The position numbers and the translations under genes are program-made. A DNA stretch of 5,854 nt from contig WGBJ01000361.1 in NCBI GenBank assembly GCA_015494385.1, forward strand, positions 1 through 5,854, read 5' to 3'. Position 1 is the stretch's first letter, and each line of letters starts with the position of its first letter. This DNA is from Marinosulfonomonas sp. GTDB taxonomy: Bacteria; Pseudomonadota; Alphaproteobacteria; Rhodobacterales; Rhodobacteraceae. Under the pieces are notes generated by a model. It was not told where the DNA came from, did no database searches, and saw only the letters and a list, made by a program, of their open reading frames with translations. Of this stretch, positions 1 through 5,821 are shown one piece after another.

Positions 1-57
1 ATAGGCACCTCCCGCCCCAAGCCCTAACACTGCGACAAGTATGATCTTTTTCAGCAT
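1..57 (-). CDS. N-terminal fragment of an exported or membrane-anchored protein, cut by window edge
   Basis: The first 19 codons read MLKKIILVAVLGLGAGGAY and continue beyond the left edge without a stop. Two lysines followed by a run of hydrophobic and small residues is the classic form of a Sec signal peptide or a single N-terminal membrane anchor. There is no cysteine in the visible part, so a lipoprotein cannot be argued. The start is supported by a Shine-Dalgarno-like AGGAAAG on the minus strand (plus-strand positions 63-69) five bases before the ATG. A promoter candidate lies about 85 bases upstream, so the gene may be transcribed separately from the small Tat gene on the same strand. 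The family cannot be recognised from this piece; FliL-like proteins and membrane-fusion proteins begin in a similar way, but that is only a resemblance. Confidence 0.6.
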   Translation of the reverse strand, partial: MLKKIILVAVLGLGAGGAY

Positions 58-141
58 AGCGGGCTTTCCTGTGCAAATACGCCAATCATGGCGAAATACC
101 ATTTACCCTTGCCACAAAATACGCGTCGGGCTTACCGTCTG

Positions 142-168
142 ATTATACCAACCGCCAGGGCCACGCAA
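142..168 (-). promoter_or_regulatory. Candidate sigma70-type promoter for the gene at 1-57
   Basis: On the minus strand there is a perfect TATAAT at 147-142, preceded by TTGCGT at 168-163 with a 15-base spacer. The -10 box is exact, but the spacer is shorter than the usual 16-18 and the -35 matches only in its TTG core. Transcription would begin near position 135, giving a leader of roughly 80 bases before the ATG at 57. The site lies in a 183-base gap between two minus-strand genes, where a promoter is expected. Confidence 0.4.
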
Positions 169-240
169 TGTGCGACACTTTCTTTCACGCCGTCTCCGGA
201 CGCCTCTAAAATGTTCGAACTGCTGTGTGTTGATGGCAGG

Positions 241-408
241 TTAGTGAACAACCCGTTCAATCGCCCGCATCATGCCCATTGATTTGTCATAAACCAGCGT
301 CAGGATACGGCGTCCACCCGTGCGGGTGGCAAGCGTCGGCACGCTGCGCACAACGCTGGCAGCGGCGGTAGTGGCAAGAAAGCCACGGCGTGTCATTTTA
401 GCACTCAT
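241..408 (-). CDS. Small twin-arginine signal protein, 55 aa, function unknown
   Basis: The minus strand encodes 55 residues ending at TAA (243-241). The N-terminus reads MSAKMTRRGFLATTAAA: the TRRGFLA block at residues 6-12 fits the Tat consensus (S/T-R-R-x-F-L-K), and it is followed by an alanine-rich hydrophobic stretch to about residue 20. A T-L-A triplet at 25-27 is a reasonable signal-peptidase site, which would leave only about 28 residues. The rest contains TLVYDKSMGMMRAIERVV, amphipathic and ending in histidine. An in-frame ATG four codons upstream (420-418) gives a 59-residue alternative; neither start has a strong Shine-Dalgarno. From memory, Rhodobacterales genomes carry similar tiny 'Tat pathway signal' proteins, but I cannot confirm homology here. 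It could also be the remnant of a longer exported protein. The function is unknown. Confidence 0.65.
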   Translation of the reverse strand: MSAKMTRRGFLATTAAASVVRSVPTLATRTGGRRILTLVYDKSMGMMRAIERVVH

Positions 409-437
409 AAAGTTACCCATTGCAGTTGCGAGTAATT

Positions 438-468
438 CTTATCTGGGGGCACAAGGCAGGTTTTTCAA
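438..468 (-). promoter_or_regulatory. Weak candidate promoter for the small Tat gene
   Basis: On the minus strand, TTGAAA (468-463; five of six matches to the -35 consensus) is followed after 19 bases by GATAAG (443-438; four of six matches to the -10 consensus). It lies about 30 bases upstream of the Tat-signal gene, in the divergent intergenic region shared with the plus-strand aminotransferase. The spacer is slightly long. I found no comparable plus-strand promoter for the gene at 515 in the same region. Confidence 0.25.
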
Positions 469-514
469 CCCTCCCCCCTTGCCGCCCCGCCTGTTTTGCG
501 GTTTCTATTCGCCC

Positions 515-1630
515 ATGAATACACCCAGATACACCCCGCTGATCGCCTCGCTTCCTGCCACCACGCCCTTTGTTGGCCCCGAGGTGCAGGAACGCGCCCG
601 TGGCCGTGCTTTTGCCGCCCGCCTTGGCGCGAATGAAAACGTATTCGGCCCCTCGCCCAAGGCGATCAGGGCAATGCAGGATGCCGTGCCGGAAACATGG
701 ATGTATGGCGACAGCGCCAGCCATGATCTGCGCGATGCCTTGGCCGCCCACCACGGCGTCACCATGGACAACATCGTGATCGGTGCGGGCATTGACGGGC
801 TGCTTGGCTCTCTGGTGCGCATGACGGTTACGCAGGGCGACAAGGTGGTCACATCCGCCGGTGCCTATCCCACCTTCAACTACCATGTGAACGGGTTTGG
901 CGGCGAATTGGTGCAGGTGCCGTTCAAGAACGACCTTGAGGATCCCGATGCCCTGATCGCCAAGGCCACCGAGGTAGACGCCAAGCTGGTTTACCTTGCC
1001 AACCCCGACAACCCGATGGGCAGTTGGCACAGCGCCGGTGTGGTCAGCGATATGATCGACCGCCTGCCCGATGGCTGCCTTATGGTGCTGGACGAAGCCT
1101 ATGTGGAATTTGCCCCCGAAGGCACCGCCCCGCCGATCAACGGCGACGATCCCCGCGTGATCCGCATGCGCACTTTCTCCAAGGCCTATGGCATGGCCGG
1201 TGCCCGTGTCGGTGCCGCGATTGGCCACAAGGATCTGATCGGCAGCTTTGCCAAAGTGCGCGACCATTTCGGCATGAGCCGCATTTCACAAGCCGGTGCG
1301 CTGGCTGCCTTGCAGGATCAGGATTACCTGCAACAGACCCTTGCCAAAGTCGCCACAGCGCGCGACCGGATCAGCGATATTGCCCGCGCCAACGGCCTGA
1401 CACCGCTGCCCTCGGCCACCAATTTCGTCACCATCGATTGCGGACGTGATGGCGATTTCGCCCGTGCCGTTGTGGCCGAAATGATCGAACGCGATATTTT
1501 CATCCGTATGCCCTTTGTCGCCCCCGAAGACCGCTGCATCCGCATTTCTGCCGGCACGCCCGCTGATCTGGACCTGCTGGAAACCACCCTTCCCGCCGCA
1601 TTGGACGCCGCCCGCAGCAAATCTGCCTAA
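515..1630 (+). CDS. HisC-like PLP-dependent aminotransferase (histidinol-phosphate aminotransferase paralogue)
   Basis: This 371-residue protein is a fold-type-I (class I/II) aminotransferase close to histidinol-phosphate aminotransferase in length and motif order. It has LGANENVFGPSP (38-49, the HisC L-x-x-NEN-x-x-GPSP block), Y64 in the YGD motif, ANPDNPMG (162-169), LDEAYVEF (192-199, PLP-ring Asp193), FSKAYGMAGARVG (221-233, Schiff-base Lys223) and an RIS motif with Arg343 near the C-terminus, where the substrate carboxylate is bound. It would move an amino group between an amino acid or amino-alcohol phosphate and a 2-oxo acid in the cytoplasm. NPMGSW replaces the usual NPTG, which suggests a paralogue rather than the biosynthetic HisC. 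The frame is open back to 320, but that extension lies antisense to the Tat gene and lacks aminotransferase character; homology begins just after Met at 515. That start has no Shine-Dalgarno. gnd follows 60 bases later. The enzyme class is sure; the substrate is not. Confidence 0.9.
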   Translation: MNTPRYTPLIASLPATTPFVGPEVQERARGRAFAARLGANENVFGPSPKAIRAMQDAVPETWMYGDSASHDLRDALAAHHGVTMDNIVIGAGIDGLLGSLVRMTVTQGDKVVTSAGAYPTFNYHVNGFGGELVQVPFKNDLEDPDALIAKATEVDAKLVYLANPDNPMGSWHSAGVVSDMIDRLPDGCLMVLDEAYVEFAPEGTAPPINGDDPRVIRMRTFSKAYGMAGARVGAAIGHKDLIGSFAKVRDHFGMSRISQAGALAALQDQDYLQQTLAKVATARDRISDIARANGLTPLPSATNFVTIDCGRDGDFARAVVAEMIERDIFIRMPFVAPEDRCIRISAGTPADLDLLETTLPAALDAARSKSA

Positions 1631-1680
1631 GGCGCTGGAAATCCTTGATGTGGCAGTATATGTTTGCGCTAACACAGCAA

Positions 1681-1684
1681 AGGA
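1681..1684 (+). promoter_or_regulatory. Ribosome-binding site fixing the gnd start
   Basis: AGGA, inside CAAAGGA, lies six bases before the ATG at 1691. This favours that ATG over the in-frame TTG at 1685, which would overlap the site too closely. The resulting protein starts directly in the Rossmann-fold strand, as 6-phosphogluconate dehydrogenases normally do. Confidence 0.7.
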
Positions 1685-1690
1685 TTGACC

Positions 1691-3094
1691 ATGTCAAAAG
1701 CACAAATCGGCGTTTACGGGTTGGGAACCATGGGCAGCGCCTTGGCGTTGAACATGGCGGAACACGGGTTTCAGGTGGCAGTGACCAACCGCGAGGTGGA
1801 CTGGATCGCGCCGTTTATGCAAGAGGCCGGAGAACTGGTAAAAAACCTGCATCCCTTTGATACATTGGAAGAATTCATTCAGGGCCTTGCCACCCCGCGG
1901 GTGATCCTGTTCATGATACCGTCAACCAAACCGATGGACATGATGATCGAGGCCGTGACACCCCTGCTGGAACCGGGCGACACCATCATCGACGGCGGCA
2001 ACGCCAATTTCCACGACACACGGCGGCGCAGCGCCTTGATGGCCGAACATGACCTGCATTTCGTCGGTATGGGCGTTTCGGGCGGCGAAAGCGGCGCGCG
2101 GCATGGGCCATCAATGATGGTTGGCGGCACGAAACACAGCTGGACACAGCTAAAGCCAATCCTGCAAGAGATTGCCGCCAAATATCAAGGCGACCCTTGC
2201 GTTGATCACCTCGGCCCCGATGGCGCCGGGCACTTTGTGAAAACCGTGCATAACGGTATCGAATACGCCGACATGCAGGCGATTGCCGAAATCTATGCGC
2301 TGCTGCGCGATGTTGTGGGGTGGGATGCCGCCAAGATCGGCGCACTGTTTCAGGATTGGAACGACGGCCCGCTGCACTCCTACCTGATCGAGATTTCCGG
2401 CAAGGTGTTGCAAGCGGTTGATCCCGAAACCGGCAAGCCGGTGGTCGATCTGATTGAGGATCAGGCAGGCCAAAAAGGCACCGGCCGCTGGACCGTGATC
2501 GAGGCGCTGAAACTGGGCCAGTCCGCCAGCGCAATCGAGGGCGCAGTTGGTGCACGCGCCTGGTCCGCCGAAAAGGAAACCCGCGAGGTGGCGCAAGGGC
2601 TGCTAACGGCGGGCACCACCCCCGCTGATCTGCCCGATACCGACGATCTGCAAGCCGCCCTGATGGCCGCCCGCATCCTTGGCCATGCGCAGGGGTTTCG
2701 CGTGCTGCAGGCGGCCTCGGATGAATACGACTGGTCCCTGAACATGCCCCGCATCGCCGAAATCTGGCGCGCGGGGTGCATCATCCGATCATCCCTGCTG
2801 AACGATCTGGCCGACGCCCTGCGCAGCGATCCGCCCCAGGGCGAGCTGATCCTTGCCCCCGCCATCCGCGCCCGTCTGGACAGCACCATCGCCCCCCTGC
2901 GCCGCGTGGTCGCCAGTGCCGTGACCAACGGCATCCCCGTGCCGGTTCTCGCCGGTGCATTGGCGTGGTATGACAGCATCCGCACTGCCCGTGGCAGCAC
3001 CAATTTAATTCAGGCCCAGCGCGATTTCTTTGGCGAACACGGCTTTAAACGGATAGACAGGGACGGTGTGCAACACGGACCCTGGAACAACTGA
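1691..3094 (+). CDS. gnd: 6-phosphogluconate dehydrogenase, decarboxylating
   Basis: The enzyme oxidises and decarboxylates 6-phosphogluconate to ribulose 5-phosphate, yielding NADPH in the oxidative pentose phosphate pathway (cytoplasm). Its 467 residues match the long-form family. The N-terminal Rossmann domain opens with GLGTMGSALALNMAEHGF (10-27). Next come DGGNANFHDT (101-110), the substrate loop GVSGGESGARHGPS (128-141), and the catalytic segment GHFVKTVHNGIEY (180-192) with Lys184 and Glu191, equivalent to sheep Lys183 and Glu190. QKGTGRW (261-267) carries Lys262, and Arg289 and the C-terminal tail RDFFGEH (444-450) supply the remaining phosphate contacts, Arg444 and His450. The dinucleotide 2'-phosphate loop reads N33-R34-E35, where the family usually has N-R-T/S; the arginine is kept. 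The stop codon abuts the next gene's ATG, so the two are cotranscribed. Nothing suggests truncation or frameshift. Confidence 0.95.
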   Translation: MSKAQIGVYGLGTMGSALALNMAEHGFQVAVTNREVDWIAPFMQEAGELVKNLHPFDTLEEFIQGLATPRVILFMIPSTKPMDMMIEAVTPLLEPGDTIIDGGNANFHDTRRRSALMAEHDLHFVGMGVSGGESGARHGPSMMVGGTKHSWTQLKPILQEIAAKYQGDPCVDHLGPDGAGHFVKTVHNGIEYADMQAIAEIYALLRDVVGWDAAKIGALFQDWNDGPLHSYLIEISGKVLQAVDPETGKPVVDLIEDQAGQKGTGRWTVIEALKLGQSASAIEGAVGARAWSAEKETREVAQGLLTAGTTPADLPDTDDLQAALMAARILGHAQGFRVLQAASDEYDWSLNMPRIAEIWRAGCIIRSSLLNDLADALRSDPPQGELILAPAIRARLDSTIAPLRRVVASAVTNGIPVPVLAGALAWYDSIRTARGSTNLIQAQRDFFGEHGFKRIDRDGVQHGPWNN

Positions 3095-4063
3095 ATGACC
3101 GACATCACCCTTGACGCCATCAAAGCCGCGCAACAGCAAATCGCGGAACAGATCATCCACACCCCGATGCTGGAATTGCGCCAGACAGGGCTGGAGGATC
3201 TCTTGCCCAAAGGCGCACGCGCGGTGATGAAGCTTGAGCTGTTCCAAAAGGCCGGATCCTTCAAAGCGCGCGGCAATCTGTTGTCGGTGCAGGCCCTGAC
3301 GCCGGACCAACACGCCGCCGGTGTCACCGCGGCCAGCGGCGGCAATCACGCGCTGGCGCTGGCATGGGCGGCACAGGCGGCGGGCACCTCGGCCAAAATC
3401 GCCATCCCGAAAACCGCCGACCCGATCCGCATTGACGGCTGCCGTGCCCTGGGCGCGGAACTGGTGCTGTGTGACGATATTCACGAGGTTTTCTCGGTGA
3501 TGGAGGAAATCGCCGAATCCGAGGGCCGCACCGTGGTCCACCCGTTCGAGGGCTATAACATGTCCCTTGGCTCGGCCACCTGCGGGGCGGAAATGTTCGC
3601 GGATGCCGCAAACCTTGATGTGGTGATCCTGCCGGTTGGCGGCGGCGGGCTGATCAGCGGTATGTCAAAAGCGCTGAAACTGCTGAACCCCGAAATCGAA
3701 ATCTTCGGCATTGAGCCCTATGGCGCCGACAGCATGTTCCGCAGCTTCCGCTCCGGCGCGCCCGAACGTCTGGAAAAGGTCGATACAATCGCCGATTCCC
3801 TCGGCTCGCCCACCGCTTTGCCCTATTCCTATGGCCTGACCCGCGAAAACGTCACCGACATTGTGCGCGTTCACGATGACGACCTGCGCAACACCATGCG
3901 CCTGATGAACAGCGCCCTGAAACTGATGGTCGAGCCCGCCTGCGCCGCCTCGCTCACCGGTGCGCTGGGGCCGCTGAAAGAACACTGCGAAGGCAAGAAC
4001 ATCGGCCTGCTGGCCTGCGGCGCCAACATCAGCCGCGAGCGGTTTATGAAACTCGTCAACTAA
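3095..4063 (+). CDS. Serine/threonine dehydratase-like PLP enzyme (fold type II)
   Basis: This 322-residue protein belongs to the tryptophan-synthase-beta fold that includes threonine dehydratase and serine racemase. KLELFQKAGSFKARG (46-60) holds the Schiff-base Lys57; SGGNHA (81-86) is the loop binding the substrate carboxylate; VGGGGLISG (181-189) cradles the PLP phosphate; EP at 280-281 and CGANIS (308-313) form the C-terminal PLP side. It has no ACT regulatory domain, so it resembles catabolic or serine-racemase-sized enzymes rather than long IlvA. Such enzymes typically eliminate water and ammonia from a beta-hydroxy amino acid to give a 2-oxo acid. One family block departs from the norm: HPFEGYNMSLGSATCGAE (149-166), where relatives usually read HPFDD...AGQGT. 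The start directly follows the gnd TGA with only a weak GGA upstream, implying translational coupling. The substrate is uncertain: L-threonine, L-serine, a hydroxy-aspartate or another hydroxy amino acid. Confidence 0.88.
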   Translation: MTDITLDAIKAAQQQIAEQIIHTPMLELRQTGLEDLLPKGARAVMKLELFQKAGSFKARGNLLSVQALTPDQHAAGVTAASGGNHALALAWAAQAAGTSAKIAIPKTADPIRIDGCRALGAELVLCDDIHEVFSVMEEIAESEGRTVVHPFEGYNMSLGSATCGAEMFADAANLDVVILPVGGGGLISGMSKALKLLNPEIEIFGIEPYGADSMFRSFRSGAPERLEKVDTIADSLGSPTALPYSYGLTRENVTDIVRVHDDDLRNTMRLMNSALKLMVEPACAASLTGALGPLKEHCEGKNIGLLACGANISRERFMKLVN

Positions 4064-4201
4064 CCCCATCTTTGTTCCATAAATATCCGCGCCGCAGGCA
4101 TTAATTCTCTTATCCCGCCCGCAACGACAAACTGCCACATCGCCATTTTACACCAGCAGTGTCATGTCCCCCGTCCAACCCCAACCAAAAGGACGCCAGT
4201 A
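4064..4201 (+). other. Intergenic leader of the 130-aa gene
   Basis: This 138-base gap is more AT-rich than the flanking genes, especially around 4071-4115. It ends in a strong Shine-Dalgarno, AAAAGGA at 4187-4193, eight bases before the ATG at 4202. I found no hairpin terminator after the dehydratase and no convincing -35/-10 pair, so the downstream gene could be read through from the upstream operon or have its own unrecognised promoter here. Confidence 0.5.
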
Positions 4202-4594
4202 ATGAAACAATCCCTGTTGATGGAAAAATACCCCACTTTCGATCTGCAAATCGGCAAAGACGAAACCTCGCTGACTTCGGTTGACGAAATCCTTGCCGCA
4301 CTGAAGGTCAACATCGATGCCCACCCGAAAGTGGCCTACATCGGTATTTTCGACCACCTGAGCCACACAAAATCCATCGACGGTGACATCGCGCCGGAAA
4401 TCAAGGACGCGAAAAACATCCTGTTCTGTTTTGGCATCAAACTGCCCAACCCGCGCGTTCTGGCCGTGCGCCCGCGCTCGATCGGTGTGACCGATATGGG
4501 CGACCACTTCCACATTTCGTTCATGGAGCCCCCCATGCCGATGGCCACAGACGCAATGGAAGACTGGTGCAAGGCGCTGGCGGACAAGGCCTAA
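4202..4594 (+). CDS. Conserved small soluble protein of unknown function (possibly DUF6858 family)
   Basis: The product is 130 residues, with no signal peptide and no membrane segment, so it is probably cytoplasmic. It begins MKQSLLMEKYPTF and has distinct blocks: IGIFDHLSHTKS (47-58), NILFCFG (72-78), LPNPRVLAVRPRSIGV (81-96) and SFMEPPMPMATDAMEDW (106-122). The block texture, with invariant-looking Asp51, His52, His55, Lys57, Cys76, Arg90 and Arg92, suggests a real conserved family with a binding pocket or ligand site. From memory this pattern matches proteins labelled DUF6858, found in distant Proteobacteria and Campylobacterota; I cannot check that. A strong Shine-Dalgarno supports the start. 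It ends in tandem stops (TAA TAG), followed by a hairpin. It is codirectional with the upstream gnd-dehydratase pair but 138 bases away, so a functional link is only possible. I do not assign a function. Confidence 0.85.
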   Translation: MKQSLLMEKYPTFDLQIGKDETSLTSVDEILAALKVNIDAHPKVAYIGIFDHLSHTKSIDGDIAPEIKDAKNILFCFGIKLPNPRVLAVRPRSIGVTDMGDHFHISFMEPPMPMATDAMEDWCKALADKA

Positions 4595-4605
4595 TAGACA
4601 ATACC

Positions 4606-4633
4606 GCAAGCGCCTGAATTATCAGGCGCTTGC
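4606..4633. terminator. Perfect inverted repeat between convergent genes, probable bidirectional terminator
   Basis: GCAAGCGCCTGA (4606-4617), a 4-base loop ATTA, then TCAGGCGCTTGC (4622-4633) form a perfect 12-bp stem. It lies 11 bases past the stop of the 130-aa gene, and its right arm contains the last three sense codons and TGA stop of the minus-strand aminotransferase. Neither side has a long U tract; the minus-strand exit is mildly T-rich (GGTATTGTCTATT), the plus-strand exit is not. Position and symmetry favour termination of both transcripts; an mRNA 3'-end stabilising hairpin is the alternative. Confidence 0.75.
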
Positions 4634-5821
4634 CACCACCCGCGCCGCCGCCGACAGCGCGCCGTCGCCATGCTCGATGCCCAGCGCGTCCATGCCTGCC
4701 TCGATCACGCCCAGCACACCCAGCAGCATATGCGCGTTCACATGCCCCATGTGGCCGATGCGGAAAAACCCGTGCCAGGCCGGATCACCCGGGGGCGCCA
4801 TGCCGATGCCGATGCCCAGCGTCACCCCTGTTTTATCACACACCCAGTCGCGCAGTGCTGTGCCTTCGGGCGCGCCGATGCGCACCGCTGTCACCGCATG
4901 GCTGCGTTTATTCACATCCGCGATGTTCAATTCGGCCGGCCCCCGCAAACCCCAGGCATCAAACGCCGCCCAGACCGCCTGTGCCAGCTTGGCGTGGCGG
5001 GCCCATGCGGCCTCGACCCCTTCTTCGTGCACCAGCATGTCCAGCGCCTCGCGCAGGGCAAAGATGTGGTGTGTCGGGGCGGTGCCCGCGAAATACTGGT
5101 AGAAATCATCTGGCTGCGCCCGTGGCCGCCAGTCCCAGTAGTAACTGACCAGATCCACCTTTTCCCGCGCCGCGTCGGCCTTGTCGTTGAAAAACACAAA
5201 GCCCAGCCCCGGCGGCACCATGATCCCCTTTTGCGAGGCCGCGACCACCACATCGACGCCCCATGCGTCCATTTCAAACCGTTCAACCGCAAGGGACGCG
5301 ATGCAATCCACCATCAGCAGGGCATCATGCCCCGTCTGGTCCATCACCGCCCGCAACGCCGGAATGTCATTGCGCACCGAGGTCGAGGTGTCCACATGCA
5401 CCGCCATCACCGCCTTGATCCGGCCTTCGGTATCGGCGCGCAAAACTGCTTCGGCCTGCGCCAGATCAATGTCGGACCGGTTGCCGTAATCCAGAATCTC
5501 GACCTCGGCCCCCAACCGTTCGGCCATATTGGCCCAGCCAAGCCCGAACAACCCCGTCGCCAGCACCAGAACCTTGTCCCCGCGCGACAGGACATTGGCC
5601 AGCGCGGCTTCCCATACGCCATGGCCGTTGGCGATATAGATGGTCGCCTGATGCTGCGTGCGCACCACCGTTTTCAGGTCGGTAATAATGCTGCGCACCG
5701 TATCGGCCAGCGCCCCACCATAGATATTTGGTGCGGGTTGGTGCATCGCCTGCAACACCCTGTCGGGCACCACGGATGGTCCGGGAATGGCAAGATAGGG
5801 GCGGCCGTGGGATAGGGTCAT
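4622..5821 (-). CDS. Class-V PLP aminotransferase, alanine/serine-glyoxylate aminotransferase group
   Basis: This 399-residue protein has the length and order of the alanine-glyoxylate/serine-glyoxylate aminotransferase group. The PGP motif is at 13-15; NGHGVWEAALANVLSRGD (65-82) is the PLP-phosphate turn; HVDTSTSV (142-149) and the PLP-ring Asp172 in VDCIAS (171-176) follow; SQKGIMVPPGL (196-206) carries Schiff-base Lys198; and FRIGHMGH (353-360) carries Arg354, equivalent to the carboxylate-binding Arg360 of human AGT. Family members transfer an amino group from serine, alanine or aspartate to glyoxylate, linking photorespiration-like or C1/C2 metabolism to glycine; the actual donor cannot be read from sequence. 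SQKG-x-M-x-PPGL is closer to the serine- and aspartate-glyoxylate enzymes than to animal AGT. The ATG at 5821 has a GGAG (plus-strand 5831-5834) nine bases upstream. It is convergent with the 130-aa gene, and its stop lies inside the shared hairpin. Confidence 0.92.
   Translation of the reverse strand: MTLSHGRPYLAIPGPSVVPDRVLQAMHQPAPNIYGGALADTVRSIITDLKTVVRTQHQATIYIANGHGVWEAALANVLSRGDKVLVLATGLFGLGWANMAERLGAEVEILDYGNRSDIDLAQAEAVLRADTEGRIKAVMAVHVDTSTSVRNDIPALRAVMDQTGHDALLMVDCIASLAVERFEMDAWGVDVVVAASQKGIMVPPGLGFVFFNDKADAAREKVDLVSYYWDWRPRAQPDDFYQYFAGTAPTHHIFALREALDMLVHEEGVEAAWARHAKLAQAVWAAFDAWGLRGPAELNIADVNKRSHAVTAVRIGAPEGTALRDWVCDKTGVTLGIGIGMAPPGDPAWHGFFRIGHMGHVNAHMLLGVLGVIEAGMDALGIEHGDGALSAAARVVASA

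Noticed and set aside
88..282. Plus-strand open frame of 64 codons
   Set aside because: It overlaps the end of the Tat-signal gene and the minus-strand promoter candidate, its ATG lacks a Shine-Dalgarno, and the translated sequence shows no domain-like character.
320..514. N-terminal extension of the HisC-like aminotransferase from an upstream ATG
   Set aside because: This stretch is antisense to the Tat gene for most of its length, is rich in proline and basic residues, and no HisC relative has such an extension. The homologous protein begins at 515.
413..1267. Long minus-strand open frame opposite the aminotransferase
   Set aside because: High GC leaves long shadow frames. Its product is rich in Gly, His and Ala without motifs, while the plus strand encodes an intact enzyme.
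1685..1697. Odd palindrome TTGAC-CAT-GTCAA over the gnd start, possible operator
   Set aside because: The arms are only five bases with a 3-base centre, and it is not the FNR/CRP-type TTGAT-N4-ATCAA. A match this short is expected by chance, and it overlaps the start codon context.
4670..5815. Plus-strand 381-codon frame opposite the class-V aminotransferase
   Set aside because: It nearly spans the minus-strand gene but gives a His-, Arg- and Gln-rich product without family motifs; the minus-strand product has every class-V motif.
3095..5821. Beta-hydroxyaspartate cycle cluster (BhcA-BhcB-like pair)
   Set aside because: The dehydratase differs from BhcB in its active-site blocks, the genes are convergent and separated by an unrelated gene, and no aldolase or iminosuccinate reductase is present.
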